From Paenirhizobium cremeum (GTDB lineage Bacteria > Pseudomonadota > Alphaproteobacteria > Rhizobiales > Rhizobiaceae), in the NCBI RefSeq assembly GCF_022884085.1, contig NZ_JAGGCS010000001.1, positions 1 to 64,000 of the forward strand: DNA of 64,000 bases, written 5' to 3'. Position numbers and translations under genes: made by a program. Positions 35,629 through 45,246 of this stretch are shown in pieces; positions within the stretch are counted from its first letter, which is position 1, and each line of letters starts with the position of its first letter. Under the pieces are notes generated by a model. It was not told the origin of the DNA, made no database searches, and was given only the letters and a program-made list of their open reading frames with translations.

Positions 35629-36060
35629 TTACCGGGTAATGACGATGCGCGTATTGCTGAGGCCATTCGCCGTCGCCATCGAGAAGAAGCGCGCCGCATT
35701 GTCCGGATGCAGGCGTATGCAGCCGTGGGACGCCGGCGAGCCGAGCCGCTTCAGGTCGTAGGTGGCGTGAACCGCATACCCGCCCTTGAAGAAGATCGCG
35801 AACGGCATCGGCGCATTGTCGTATTTCCGCGAATGATGATTCTTCGATGCCCATTTGGCGCTATAGCTGCCGACCGGCGTGACATAGCCCTTGCGCGCCG
35901 TGGAGACCTTCCAGCGATATTTCACGAAACCGTTCTGCGAAACGATCATTGTTTGCGTCGAAATATTGATTTTCGCCGTGAGCATGCCGGCTTCCGCCAG
36001 AACCGGAGCGCATTGCAGGGAAAGAAAGGCCGAAGCCGCGATAAGCATTTTACGCATCAT
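35629..36060 (-). CDS. L,D-transpeptidase (YkuD) family protein
   Basis: A 143-residue exported protein with a signal peptide (MMRKMLIAASAFLSLQCAPVLA) and a compact YkuD domain. The catalytic motif is SHGCIRLHPDNAARF, preceded by the conserved histidine in YAVHATYD. Such enzymes make 3-3 peptidoglycan cross-links or attach proteins to peptidoglycan. Two adjacent ATGs (36060, 36057) follow GGGGGAC; either may be used. Convergent with fnrN across 54 bases. Confidence 0.88.
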   Translation of the reverse strand: MMRKMLIAASAFLSLQCAPVLAEAGMLTAKINISTQTMIVSQNGFVKYRWKVSTARKGYVTPVGSYSAKWASKNHHSRKYDNAPMPFAIFFKGGYAVHATYDLKRLGSPASHGCIRLHPDNAARFFSMATANGLSNTRIVITR

Positions 36061-36187
36061 GTCCCCCGTCGGTTTCCTGTTTCCCAGGATTTTTACAGGG
36101 AGAGACACTAATGGAAGGCTTGTTATATCCGGTTAAGCTGAAGAGCTAAGAGAAGATTAAGCGGAACGGGTCTTACAGCACTTCGAT

Positions 36188-37168
36188 CTACAGTGTGGCG
36201 ATAAGGGCCAGCAGCGCGGTAAGGCCGATAAGGACGTGGCAGGCGGCGTAGAAAACCTTCACGCCATCCTCAATGTCCGCCGCCTTCGCCACCGCACGGC
36301 CCGCGCCGTTTATCATCGGTTCGCTGACCCGCTCACCGCCATAGATGCGCGGCCCGGTCAACTGGATATCGAGCGCGCCGGCCATGGCTGCTTCAGGCCA
36401 GCCGGAATTCGGCGAGCGGTGCAGCCCGGCATCCCTGAGCGCAACGGAGAGCGAGCGCCTGGCGGCAGTGACCCCTCTGACGAAAAGCGTCGCAAACGCA
36501 ATGGCAAAGGCTGACAGCCGCGCCGCCGGCCAGTTGGCGAGATCGTCGAGCCGGGCCGAAGCCCAGCCGAAGTCGCGGTATTTCTCGTTCTTATGGCCGA
36601 TCATCGAATCGGCGGTGTTCAGCATCTTGTAGGCGAGGATTCCCGGCAGACCGAGGACGGCATACCAGAAGGCCGGCGCCACGACGCCATCGGCAAAATT
36701 CTCGGCAAGGCTTTCGATGGCCGCGCGGCAGATCGCCGGCGCGTCGAGTGTCGCGGGATCGCGTCCGACGATCAGCGAGACGGCCCGTCGCCCGCCTTCG
36801 AGACCATCGACCCTCAAGCCCAGGGCGACAGCGCCAACGTGATCGGCAAGGCTCTTTTGCGCCAAGAGCACGGCGACCACCAAAACTTCGAGAACGAGGC
36901 CCAGCCGACCGAAGGCCGAAAAAAGCCCTTCCAGAATCCCGCCGGCGAAAAGCGACAGGCAAAGCAAAGCCACAATCGTGATGATGCCGTTTCGCCGCCG
37001 GATCGGATCAGGTGTCCCGGAACGGTTGAAGTTCCGATCGCAAAAGGCAATCGCCTTGCCGAACACCACGACGGGATGTGGCACGCGCGCCCAGAGCCGT
37101 GGTGGGTCACCGACGACACGGTCAATGAGAAGGGCAAGCGCAAGCGCGGCAAGCATGGAAGCGTGCAT
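36188..37168 (-). CDS. cobD: Adenosylcobinamide-phosphate synthase CobD/CbiB
   Basis: A 326-residue membrane protein with about five hydrophobic segments, opening LIDRVVGDPPRLWARVPHPV, the CbiB/CobD signature. It attaches the aminopropanol arm to adenosylcobyric acid. The ATG at 37168 shares a base with the cobC stop and has GGAGG five bases upstream; the ATG one codon earlier is too close to that site. A motif GHKNEKYRDFGWASARLDD and a terminal HVLIGLTALLALIA helix agree with the family. Confidence 0.93.
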   Translation of the reverse strand: MHASMLAALALALLIDRVVGDPPRLWARVPHPVVVFGKAIAFCDRNFNRSGTPDPIRRRNGIITIVALLCLSLFAGGILEGLFSAFGRLGLVLEVLVVAVLLAQKSLADHVGAVALGLRVDGLEGGRRAVSLIVGRDPATLDAPAICRAAIESLAENFADGVVAPAFWYAVLGLPGILAYKMLNTADSMIGHKNEKYRDFGWASARLDDLANWPAARLSAFAIAFATLFVRGVTAARRSLSVALRDAGLHRSPNSGWPEAAMAGALDIQLTGPRIYGGERVSEPMINGAGRAVAKAADIEDGVKVFYAACHVLIGLTALLALIATL

Positions 37169-38169
37169 CATCGCCTCCACGCCTTCAATGCCTGCGCCAG
37201 ACGCCTGTCGGCATCCTCATCGGGCGCAAGTCCAATCCGCAGCCATGTCGGAGCATAATCAAAGGCGCGGGTCAGGATGTGCGCTTGGCAAAGATGTTCG
37301 TGAAGTGCCGCCGCCTTCTCTTCCTCCACGAGCGCAAAGAGATCGGTGCCTCCGCTGACGCGCAGACCCGCATCGGCAAGCACGGCGCCGAGCGCCGCCC
37401 GCCGCATGACAATCCGCTCCCGGATGCCGTCCGTCTCACCGGAAAGCAGTGAGGCGGCCACTGAAAGCGCCGGCCCGGAAACGGCCCATGGCCCAAGCCG
37501 GCTCTCCATCCCCTCGAGGATTTCAGGCGCGGCAACCACGAAACCGAGACGAATGCCGGCCATGCCGAAAAACTTGCCGAACGAGCGGAAGACGATGAGG
37601 TTCGGGTGGTCCATCACCTTGCCGGCGACGCTGACCTCCGGCAGGCAGTCGCCGAACGCCTCATCGACCACCAGCAGTCCGCCGACGTTAGACAGGCGCT
37701 CCGCGACCGCCAGCAGTTCCTCAGACTGAAAGATCCTGCCCGTCGGATTGTTCGGATTGACCGCCATGACAAGACCATGCCGACCGTCCACGTCATCGAG
37801 ACCGGCGATCCGCTCGACCGGCCGCCCTTCTGCCTCGAAAACACGACCGTATTCGCCATAGGTGGGCGACAGGATGGCGACCGACCTTTCGCTGGCAACG
37901 AGGCGCGGCAGCATCTGAATTGCCGACTGCGTACCCGGCACAGGCAAAGGCAGGACGTCCCCCGTCCGGTAGAACGATTGGGCTGCCCGCCGCGCATCGC
38001 GCTCAAGGTGGCGATCCGGCAGACGATGCCAGGCGCGAAGCGCCACTTCCGGCAAGGCGGGCGGGCATGGGTTAAGGCCGGTGGAAAGATCCAGCCAGTC
38101 TTCCGTCCGGCCACCGAAACGCGCCGCAGCAGCCGTGATGCCGCCGCCATGAATGACAGATCCGCTCAT
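37168..38169 (-). CDS. cobC: Threonine-phosphate decarboxylase CobC
   Basis: A 333-residue PLP-dependent fold-type I enzyme that makes aminopropanol phosphate for the nucleotide loop. The motifs GLNPCPPALP near the N-terminus, MAVNPNNPTGR and the PLP-lysine region FRSFGKFFGMAGIRLGF are clear. Its start overlaps the cobB stop by four bases and its stop touches cobD, so cobB-C-D are tightly coupled. Confidence 0.93.
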   Translation of the reverse strand: MSGSVIHGGGITAAAARFGGRTEDWLDLSTGLNPCPPALPEVALRAWHRLPDRHLERDARRAAQSFYRTGDVLPLPVPGTQSAIQMLPRLVASERSVAILSPTYGEYGRVFEAEGRPVERIAGLDDVDGRHGLVMAVNPNNPTGRIFQSEELLAVAERLSNVGGLLVVDEAFGDCLPEVSVAGKVMDHPNLIVFRSFGKFFGMAGIRLGFVVAAPEILEGMESRLGPWAVSGPALSVAASLLSGETDGIRERIVMRRAALGAVLADAGLRVSGGTDLFALVEEEKAAALHEHLCQAHILTRAFDYAPTWLRIGLAPDEDADRRLAQALKAWRR

Positions 38170-39470
38170 GCCACGGCGCTCGCAAGATCGATCAGATGCA
38201 TATAGGAGCCGGCGACATTTCCGCGCTGCAGCCCAACCTGCCCCAGATCGGCGCCCAGCGCATCCTCGACGGCAAACAGGCGATCGGCCTCCCCCTCGGA
38301 CACGATGGAAGCGTAGTGAAATTCATGCGCCGACATCGGAGCCGTAAAGAAATCCGTCAGCGGGACCAGCGACCGGTAACCCAGATGGCGCTTGCGCTCG
38401 GCATAACTCGTGACGACAGGAAGGAGGCCAAGCATCTCGTGGCTTGCACCATTGCCATCAACCAGGGCCTCACCGAGTGTCATGTAGCCGCCGCATTCGC
38501 CATAGATCTTCACCCCGCGAGCCGCAGCGGCCCGCATGCCGGTCCGGAAGGCGGACGCCGAGGAAAGCGTGCCCGCATGCAGTTCGGGATAACCGCCCGG
38601 CAGATAGATCGCATCGGCCTCGACCGGCGGGGCTTCGTCGGCAAGCGGTGAGAAGAACGAAATCTCCGCGCCGCGCCGGCGCCAGCCGAGCAGCATGTGC
38701 TCGTAGCAGAAGGCAAAGGCGACATCGCGCGCGACGGCGATCTTCTGGCCAAGCGGCGGAAGGCGATCGATATTGGCCTCCGAGGGGCGGGCGGGAATGT
38801 GGCGCGCGCTGCGCATGATCGCATCGAGATCGCACCCTGCCTCGACGGTCGTGGCCGCCCTGTCGATGAAATCTTCCAGTTCGCCATGTTCGCCGGCCTG
38901 CACAAGGCCGAGGTGCCGCTCGGGCAGATGGAGCGAGGCATCGGAGCGGACGACGCCCATCACAGGCATGCGGATACCGCCAAGCGCCTCGCGCAGCATC
39001 GTCTCATGCCGGTCGCTGCCGACCCGGTTGAGGATCACCCCGACGACGCGGGTATCGATGCGGAAATTGGCGAATCCGCTCACCAGCGCCGCAATCGAAT
39101 GGGATGCCTTGGCGCAATCGACCACGAGGACGATCGACAGCCCGAGGATCGACGCCAGATCCGCCGCCGAACCGCGACCGTCGGCCGCTCCGTCGAACAG
39201 GCCCATCATGGCCTCGATCACCAGATCCTTGCCCCCGAAACGGTGGATGGCGGCATTGGCGAGCAGCAATTCGCTACGCATGCCCCAAGGGTCGAAATTG
39301 AGACAGACCTCGCCGCTTGCCGCGGCATGAAACGCCGGATCGATGTAGTCGGGGCCCGCCTTGCCTGGGGCGATCGCATAGCCGTTCCGCTTCAGCGCCC
39401 GGAGCAGCCCGAGCGTCACGGTCGTCTTGCCCGCGCCGGAAGACGGCGCTGCGATCAGAAGCCCGCTCAT
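38166..39470 (-). CDS. cobB: Hydrogenobyrinic/cobyrinic acid a,c-diamide synthase CobB
   Basis: A 434-residue amidotransferase that converts side chains a and c to amides with ATP and glutamine. The N-terminal P-loop PSSGAGKTT (residues 9-17) and the C-terminal class I glutaminase motif YGECGGYMTLG with the nucleophile cysteine mark it. Its start overlaps cobA by four bases. In the aerobic route it acts before CobN. It is told from CobQ by length and motifs. Confidence 0.93.
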   Translation of the reverse strand: MSGLLIAAPSSGAGKTTVTLGLLRALKRNGYAIAPGKAGPDYIDPAFHAAASGEVCLNFDPWGMRSELLLANAAIHRFGGKDLVIEAMMGLFDGAADGRGSAADLASILGLSIVLVVDCAKASHSIAALVSGFANFRIDTRVVGVILNRVGSDRHETMLREALGGIRMPVMGVVRSDASLHLPERHLGLVQAGEHGELEDFIDRAATTVEAGCDLDAIMRSARHIPARPSEANIDRLPPLGQKIAVARDVAFAFCYEHMLLGWRRRGAEISFFSPLADEAPPVEADAIYLPGGYPELHAGTLSSASAFRTGMRAAAARGVKIYGECGGYMTLGEALVDGNGASHEMLGLLPVVTSYAERKRHLGYRSLVPLTDFFTAPMSAHEFHYASIVSEGEADRLFAVEDALGADLGQVGLQRGNVAGSYMHLIDLASAVA

Positions 39471-40309
39471 GCGCTGTCCTTCCGGTGGCGGTCGGCAAAC
39501 GGATCGGTAAGCAACGCGCGCCCGGACAAAGCGCCGAGCCAGTCGAGCGAAGGCCGAAGGCGCACCACCTCACCGACCACGACAATGGCTGGCGGCTCGA
39601 GACCGGAGGCGGCGACATCCTCGACCGCACGCCCGAGCGTCGTCTCCAGCACTTTCTGCGAGGGCGTGGCCGCATCGCAGACAAAGGCGACCGGCTCATC
39701 GGGTGAGCGCCCGGCGGCCATCAGGTTAGCGCTGATCGCGGCGATGTGTTTCATCGCCATGTACATGACGATGACGGGCGAGCCTCGGCCGATCGCCTCC
39801 CAGTCGATCCGGTCCGGGACGACGCCGGAGGAATCATGCCCGGTCAGGAAGGTGACGGCATGATTGATTTCGCGATGAGTGACGGGAATCCCGGCATAGG
39901 CAAGGCCGCCGATGCCTGCCGTAATGCCGGGCACGATGCGGAACGGCACGCCATGCTCGATCAGCGTCAACGCCTCCTCGCCGCCACGACCGAAGACGAA
40001 GGGGTCGCCGCCCTTGAGACGAAGAACCTTGCGGCCCTCTCTGGCAAGCTCCACCAACCGCAGCGAAATGTCGCGCTGTTTTGCGGAAGGCTTGCCGCCG
40101 CGCTTGCCTGCATATTCGAGTTCAGCGCCGGAACGGGCGAGCTTCAGGCAATCCTCGTTGACCAGCGCGTCATGAACGATCACATCCGCTTCTCTGAGAG
40201 CCTTTGCCGCAAGCAGCGTCAGCAGACCGGGATCGCCCGGTCCCGCGCCCGCCAGCCAGACATGGCCGGGCATCATCGAAGGCAGGTCGGAAAAGGGATC
40301 GAAACTCAT
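39467..40309 (-). CDS. cobA: Uroporphyrinogen-III C-methyltransferase CobA
   Basis: A 280-residue SAM-dependent enzyme adding methyls at C2 and C7 to give precorrin-2, the entry to the corrin branch. Motifs: VWLAGAGPGDPGLLTLLAAK near residue 17, RLKGGDPFVFGRGGEEA and the TLARSE-like late motif. No siroheme CysG-type N-terminal domain is fused. First gene of the cobA-B-C-D operon, divergent from cbiD across a short gap. Confidence 0.94.
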   Translation of the reverse strand: MSFDPFSDLPSMMPGHVWLAGAGPGDPGLLTLLAAKALREADVIVHDALVNEDCLKLARSGAELEYAGKRGGKPSAKQRDISLRLVELAREGRKVLRLKGGDPFVFGRGGEEALTLIEHGVPFRIVPGITAGIGGLAYAGIPVTHREINHAVTFLTGHDSSGVVPDRIDWEAIGRGSPVIVMYMAMKHIAAISANLMAAGRSPDEPVAFVCDAATPSQKVLETTLGRAVEDVAASGLEPPAIVVVGEVVRLRPSLDWLGALSGRALLTDPFADRHRKDSA

Positions 40310-40401
40310 GGCCTTGCTCTATGCTTCGCATGACGAAATTGCAATCGGAGAAGCCGTTCGCAAAGCTTTCGGTCGAGCTCGCGAGCGCCTATAACGAACC
40401 C

Positions 40402-41532
40402 ATGACCGAACCCGCAGACCCCGCACCGAATGCTCCCCCGGAAGGTCGTGCCGAGCGCCCCGAAGGTTCCTTGCGCACCGGCTGGACGACGGGAGCCTGC
40501 GCCACTGCCGCGACCAAGGCGGCTCTGACGGCGCTGATAACCGGCGAATTCCCCGATCCCGTCACGATCCGCCTGCCGCGCGGCGAGGAGCCGGCCTTCG
40601 CGCTCGCCTTTGAAACCCTTGGCGAGGGTTACGCAATGGCCGGCATCGTCAAGGATGCCGGAGACGATCCGGATGTCACTCATGGTGCAACGGTAATCGC
40701 CTCCGTGCGCCCCTTGCCGCCCGGAAGCGGTATCCGCTTTGCTGCCGGCGACGGGGTTGGCACGGTAACCCGTCCCGGCCTGCCGATCGCGGTCGGGGAG
40801 GCCGCGATCAATCCGGTTCCGCGTTCGATGATGTCGGCAGAGGTCGCGGCGCTCTGTTCACAATACGGGCTTCCGGGTGACGTCGAGATCACCGTTTCCA
40901 TCCCAGGCGGAGACGAGATCGCCCGCCAGACCTGGAACCCCCGCCTCGGCATTGTCGGCGGCCTCTCCATTCTCGGCACCACCGGCGTCGTCCATCCATT
41001 CTCCTGCGCCGCCTGGATTCATTCGATCCACCGCGGGATCGACGTCGCCCGCGCCGAAGGCATCACTCATGTTCTCGGTGCCACCGGCTCCACATCGGAA
41101 AAGACCGCCCAGCAGCTGCACGGACTGCCGGATGGTGCCCTGCTCGACATGGGGGATTTCGCCGGCGGTCTCCTGAAATATCTGCGCGCCCATCCCGTTC
41201 CGCGCCTCACCATCGCCGGCGGTTTCGCCAAGATGGCGAAGCTTGCCCAAGGCGCGCTCGATCTCCATTCTTCACGCAGTCAGATCGATAATAACTTTTT
41301 TCTTTCAATGTCTTGCATTGAAAACATCAACCAGACTCTAAGAAACCGGATTCAAGCCGCCAATACAGCTCTGGAAGTGTTTGAGATAACGAAAGAAAAT
41401 GGGATCGATCTGGCGAACCCCATCGCCGACGCCGCACGCCGGACCGCCATGGCAACGCTGCGTGGGGCACCGGTCGAGGTCGATATCGTCGTTACCGATC
41501 GACAAGGCGGTATCATTGGCCGGGCGCCCTGA
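40402..41532 (+). CDS. cbiD: Precorrin-5B C1-methyltransferase, CbiD type
   Basis: A 376-residue CbiD-family protein. The N-terminal signature LRTGWTTGACATAATKAAL is clear, as are SIPGGDEIARQTWNPRLGI and ILGTTGVVHPFS. CbiD methylates C1 of the macrocycle in the anaerobic route; here it occurs within an otherwise aerobic-type gene set, and no CobF is seen in the window. The start is uncertain: 40402 (MTEPADP) is nearest the conserved part, while 40330 (MTKLQSEK) is also in frame, and neither has a strong ribosome site. Ends one base before cobK. Confidence 0.88.
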   Translation: MTEPADPAPNAPPEGRAERPEGSLRTGWTTGACATAATKAALTALITGEFPDPVTIRLPRGEEPAFALAFETLGEGYAMAGIVKDAGDDPDVTHGATVIASVRPLPPGSGIRFAAGDGVGTVTRPGLPIAVGEAAINPVPRSMMSAEVAALCSQYGLPGDVEITVSIPGGDEIARQTWNPRLGIVGGLSILGTTGVVHPFSCAAWIHSIHRGIDVARAEGITHVLGATGSTSEKTAQQLHGLPDGALLDMGDFAGGLLKYLRAHPVPRLTIAGGFAKMAKLAQGALDLHSSRSQIDNNFFLSMSCIENINQTLRNRIQAANTALEVFEITKENGIDLANPIADAARRTAMATLRGAPVEVDIVVTDRQGGIIGRAP

Positions 41533-41533
41533 C

Positions 41534-42205
41534 ATGGTCGAGAGAGTCCTGATCCTGGGAGGTACGGCGGAAGCCGCCGATCTCGCGGCCAAGCTGGTTG
41601 CGGAGGGAAAGGTGGATGTCCTGACGTCACTCGCCGGTCGCACGGCAAACCCCGCCCCGATTGCCGGCACTGTCCGCATCGGGGGCTTCGGCGGGGCTGA
41701 GGGGCTTGCAAGTTTTCTCGCGCAAAACCGCATCGACCGGGTGATCGACGCCACCCATCCCTTCGCAACCCGCATTTCGGAAAACGCCCGCATCGCCTGC
41801 CGAGCCGTCGGCATCCCCCTGGAACGCCTCGACCGGCCATCCTGGACACGCAGCGAGAATGACGACTGGATCGAAGTGGAGACGCTGGAGCAGGCGGCCG
41901 CTGCCCTGCCGTCCACCGCCCGCGCCTTCCTCGCGCTCGGCCGTCAGCACCTCGCCGCTTTCAAAGGGCGCGACGACTGCCACTTCGTCATCCGCATGGT
42001 CGATCCTCCGCCGGAGCCGATGGCCTTCCGGAGTTTCGATCTGATCCTCGGCAAACCCTCGAGCGACCCGCAGGCCGAGGCGGATCTTCTCAGCCGGCAC
42101 GGCATCACCCACCTCGTCTGCCGCAACTCCGGTGGGAACGCCGGTTATGGCAAGATCCTGGCGGCGCGGCAGCTCGGCCTTCCGGTCATCATACTGAAAC
42201 GCTGA
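41534..42205 (+). CDS. cobK: Precorrin-6A reductase CobK
   Basis: A 223-residue NADPH-dependent reductase with VLILGGTAEAADLAAKL at the N-terminus and GGFGGAEGLASFL, VIDATHPFATRIS as family motifs. It reduces precorrin-6A to precorrin-6B. It begins one base after the cbiD stop, so the two are coupled. It is somewhat shorter than many homologues (about 250). Confidence 0.92.
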   Translation: MVERVLILGGTAEAADLAAKLVAEGKVDVLTSLAGRTANPAPIAGTVRIGGFGGAEGLASFLAQNRIDRVIDATHPFATRISENARIACRAVGIPLERLDRPSWTRSENDDWIEVETLEQAAAALPSTARAFLALGRQHLAAFKGRDDCHFVIRMVDPPPEPMAFRSFDLILGKPSSDPQAEADLLSRHGITHLVCRNSGGNAGYGKILAARQLGLPVIILKR

Positions 42206-42307
42206 TCCTGCCTCGCAACATCCGCCGCCGCGCGAACGCGGCGACAAGACGTCATCGATCCGCACGGCAGAGGACCGGGAGCAAGGGCAGAGGGCCGGAG
42301 AGCCTTC

Positions 42308-43270
42308 TCAGTCTTCCTTCACGCTGACGATCGCGTCATGGATGACCTTCAGAACCGCTCCGGAATCGATATCGACGCAGACCTTCTGGCTCGGCAGGTG
42401 GTCCCAGTCGCTTGGACCGAAACCGCGCGTATCCGGCTTCTGGATCGTCGCACCGTCGGCAATGCCGCCACAGACGACGCGCACGGAACCCGATCGGGTC
42501 GTGAAGAGCTCCGGTGCCACCACATAGACGCAGGCGCAGCTGTCATGCACCACCATGCCATCGGGCACGCGGCTCTCGTAGAACTTGATGTAGAACTGAG
42601 AGAGATCGAACAGCAGCCGAGCGCGGCTGGAGCCTGCCGCATCGCGGATGTCGGCAAGCTGCCGGCGGGTCATCACCGTCTTCGTCGTCACGTCGAGGCC
42701 GACAATGACCACCGGCCAGCTTGCGGTGAACACCATGTCGGCGGCTTCCGGATCGCCATGGATATTGGCCTCGGCAGCGGGCGTCACATTGCCGTTGATA
42801 TCGAAGGCCCCGCCCATGACGACGACTTCCTTGACCAGAGAAACGATCTCGGGATCTTCCTTCAAGGCGTTGGCAAGATTGGTCATCCGGCCGACGGCCA
42901 CCAGCGTCACCTCGCCCGGATTGGCCCTGACGGTCTCTACGATGAAGCGATGGGCCGGCCGCGGATCGAGGGGTAGGTCGATCACGTCGGGAACGCCGAT
43001 ATTGCCGAGGCCGTCATCGCCATGGATCAGTTTCGGCGGCTCGTGGCTGACGCGATGCGGGATGAAAGTCTCACCCGCGCCGCGCGCCACGGGTGCATCG
43101 ATCTTCCACTCGCGCTTGAGGAACAACGCGTTGCGCGTGGTCGTCTCGATGGTCGCGTTGCCGAAAACCGTCGTTACGCCGAGAAGATCGATCTCGGGAT
43201 GATGATGAAGGAAGAGCAGCGCCATGGCGTCGTCGACGCCCGGATCCGTATCGAAAATGACCTTGTGCAT
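42308..43270 (-). CDS. Inosine-uridine-type nucleoside hydrolase
   Basis: A 320-residue enzyme of the IunH family. The N-terminal calcium-binding motif DTDPGVDDAMAL (residues 7-18) is diagnostic, and the C-terminal DSCACVYVVAPELF region completes the metal site. It hydrolyses the N-glycosidic bond of ribonucleosides. It interrupts the cobalamin genes on the minus strand and no functional link is evident. Whether it prefers purines or pyrimidines cannot be read. Confidence 0.92.
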   Translation of the reverse strand: MHKVIFDTDPGVDDAMALLFLHHHPEIDLLGVTTVFGNATIETTTRNALFLKREWKIDAPVARGAGETFIPHRVSHEPPKLIHGDDGLGNIGVPDVIDLPLDPRPAHRFIVETVRANPGEVTLVAVGRMTNLANALKEDPEIVSLVKEVVVMGGAFDINGNVTPAAEANIHGDPEAADMVFTASWPVVIVGLDVTTKTVMTRRQLADIRDAAGSSRARLLFDLSQFYIKFYESRVPDGMVVHDSCACVYVVAPELFTTRSGSVRVVCGGIADGATIQKPDTRGFGPSDWDHLPSQKVCVDIDSGAVLKVIHDAIVSVKED

Positions 43271-43413
43271 GAAATCCGCCGAATTGCGTTTTGGAAGGAA
43301 TGCGAAGCCGCTGTCTTAAAGCATAACCCGACCGGAGTGAAACGAGGATCGACAAGGTTATGTTCAAAAAGAAAAGCTCGGAGCGCCGATTTGGCAAAGG
43401 CGCGCCAACCGGA

Positions 43414-43869
43414 TCAGACGCCCGATTGCGCGAATTCGGCCATCAGGCCGGGAAAGTCCTCCATCGGCGGAAACTTCGGATAGCTGTGCCGCGCCGGCGT
43501 CTCCGCCCATGGCAGTTTTTCGCTGGTGTAGCTTTCGATGAACGGGCGGAAATCGCTGCTGTCGTCGAGAAGCGTCGAACGTATGTTGACGAAGGGACCC
43601 ATGCCATCGAATCGGGTAAACATCCAGCTCATGCAGTGGGGGCAGAAGAAGTGACGCAAATCCCCGTGTAGGCCGCCGATCACAGGTTCGAGGCCGGAAA
43701 CCTCGAACGCTTCCAGCGGATAGAGCGAACTCAGTGAAAACGCGCTCGACGTCATCTTCTGGCACCCCGTGCAGTGGCAGGCCATCGTCATCATCGGCCT
43801 GCCCTTCACTTTGAGCATCACCTGCCCGCAACGGCAACTGCCCTCCGTAATACCGTCCTTTTCCGACAT
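43414..43869 (-). CDS. GFA family zinc-binding protein
   Basis: A 151-residue protein of the glutathione-dependent formaldehyde-activating (GFA/CENP-V) family. Zinc cysteines are visible in GSCRCGQV, ACHCTGCQK and FFCPHCMSWMF. The start at 43869 (MSEKDGITEG) follows GGGAGGA. Many members have no known activity, so a role in formaldehyde metabolism is not implied. It lies 14 bases after an uncharacterised gene on the same strand, probably one transcript. Confidence 0.88.
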   Translation of the reverse strand: MSEKDGITEGSCRCGQVMLKVKGRPMMTMACHCTGCQKMTSSAFSLSSLYPLEAFEVSGLEPVIGGLHGDLRHFFCPHCMSWMFTRFDGMGPFVNIRSTLLDDSSDFRPFIESYTSEKLPWAETPARHSYPKFPPMEDFPGLMAEFAQSGV

Positions 43870-43883
43870 GGCATTCCTCCCTT

Positions 43884-44354
43884 TCAACAATGACGATTGG
43901 CCAGTTCTCGTACCCGGTCGGCAGCCCGGGTATGATCCCGGCGCCTGATGAAATCGACGGCGCGCGGTCGGGGATCGTGGAGATACTGGTCAGGCCCCAG
44001 CATCTTGCGCGCGTTCAACTGTTCGGTGTCGAGCGCGTCGAAATCGACATCTTCGATAACGCTGCTCCAGCCGGGGCTGTGCGCAGACCAGCCCTTGCGG
44101 TGATGCGCCAGAAGGCGGTCGCGCAACGAATAGCCGTGAAAATCGAAAGCGATGAGGCCGTCTGTCACATACATGTGCCCGCCGGCGAAGCCTTCCACAG
44201 GAATGATGCGCTCGGCATGAAAGCCCTGAAGCGGCGGATTCTGAAGATAAACGCCCGCAAGGATATGGCATGCGCCATAGCCGAAAAAGATGCGGTCAGG
44301 CAGTGCCCACCGCCTCACCGGGTCCTTCTTGATTCCGCGCTTGAGGATGTACAT
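43884..44354 (-). CDS. Conserved protein of unknown function
   Basis: A 156-residue soluble protein I do not recognise as a named family. It begins MYILKRGIKKDPVRRWALPD and has an aromatic, histidine-rich centre (FFGYGACHILAGVYL, FHGYSLRDRLLAHHRKGW) and a basic C-terminus. No signal peptide or transmembrane helix is visible. It stands 49 bases after cobM in the direction of transcription and 14 bases before the GFA gene. Codon use looks like that of its neighbours, so it is likely real. Confidence 0.7.
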   Translation of the reverse strand: MYILKRGIKKDPVRRWALPDRIFFGYGACHILAGVYLQNPPLQGFHAERIIPVEGFAGGHMYVTDGLIAFDFHGYSLRDRLLAHHRKGWSAHSPGWSSVIEDVDFDALDTEQLNARKMLGPDQYLHDPRPRAVDFIRRRDHTRAADRVRELANRHC

Positions 44355-44403
44355 ACGGGAAGGCTACAGCTTTGACCGCCGCGGTCAACGGCGACCAGAC
44401 CGG

Positions 44404-45186
44404 TTATTCTGCAGCCTTCTTTTTCTTCTTGCCGACATTCCTCAGCACGTGGCTGAAATCGGAATTGTAAAGGTCGCTGTCGCGGAATTCGACATGGCCG
44501 AACACCCTGCCGATCATGATGAGGGCCGTGCGCGTGATTTTCGCCTTGCGCACCTCCTCCGCCATGTCCTTCAGCGTCGTGCGGATGAAAAGCTCGTCCG
44601 GCCAGGTCGAGCGATAAGCCACCACAACGGGGCAATCCTCACCGTAATAGGGCGCAAGCGTATCGCGGACATGGGCGAGATTGCGGATGGAGAGGTGAAT
44701 GGCAAGCGTTGCCCGCGACTTGCCGAGGATCTCCAGCGTCTCGAATTCCGGCATTGAGGATGCCTTCATTTCGGTCCGCGTGATGATGATCGTCTGAGCG
44801 ATCTCGGGCAGCGTCAGCTCCGTCTTGAGCCGTGCGGCGGTCGCGGCAAAGGCAGGAACGCCCGGCACGACGTCATAGGGAATGCCAAGCGCATCGAGCC
44901 TGCGCATCTGTTCGGCGATGGCCCCGTAGATCGACGGATCGCCGGAATGCACCCGCGCCACATCCTCGCCACGCGCATGCGCGGCTTCGATCTCGGCGAT
45001 GATCTCGTCCAGATGCATCGGCGCCGTGTCCTTGACGATCGCTCCCTCCGGAGCGGCCCTGACGGTTTCCTCCGGTACCAGCGAACCGGCATAAAGGCAG
45101 ACCGGGCACCGCTCGATGAGCCTTAGCCCCCGCACGGTGATGAGATCAGGTGCGCCGGGACCGGCGCCGATGAAATAGACGGTCAT
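44404..45186 (-). CDS. cobM: Precorrin-4 C11-methyltransferase CobM
   Basis: A 260-residue SAM-dependent methyltransferase. The motif VYFIGAGPGAPDLITVRG at residues 3-20 and the HSGDPSIYGAIAEQMR segment identify the CobM/CbiF group. It methylates C11 to form precorrin-5. It lies 60 bases downstream of the cobJ fusion gene on the same strand, ending in a lysine-rich tail (GKKKKKAAE). Confidence 0.93.
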   Translation of the reverse strand: MTVYFIGAGPGAPDLITVRGLRLIERCPVCLYAGSLVPEETVRAAPEGAIVKDTAPMHLDEIIAEIEAAHARGEDVARVHSGDPSIYGAIAEQMRRLDALGIPYDVVPGVPAFAATAARLKTELTLPEIAQTIIITRTEMKASSMPEFETLEILGKSRATLAIHLSIRNLAHVRDTLAPYYGEDCPVVVAYRSTWPDELFIRTTLKDMAEEVRKAKITRTALIMIGRVFGHVEFRDSDLYNSDFSHVLRNVGKKKKKAAE

Positions 45187-45246
45187 GCTGTCATCCTTGT
45201 CAGTATTCGAGGTCTGTGCCGCGGCAGACGAATGAAGATTCGGACC

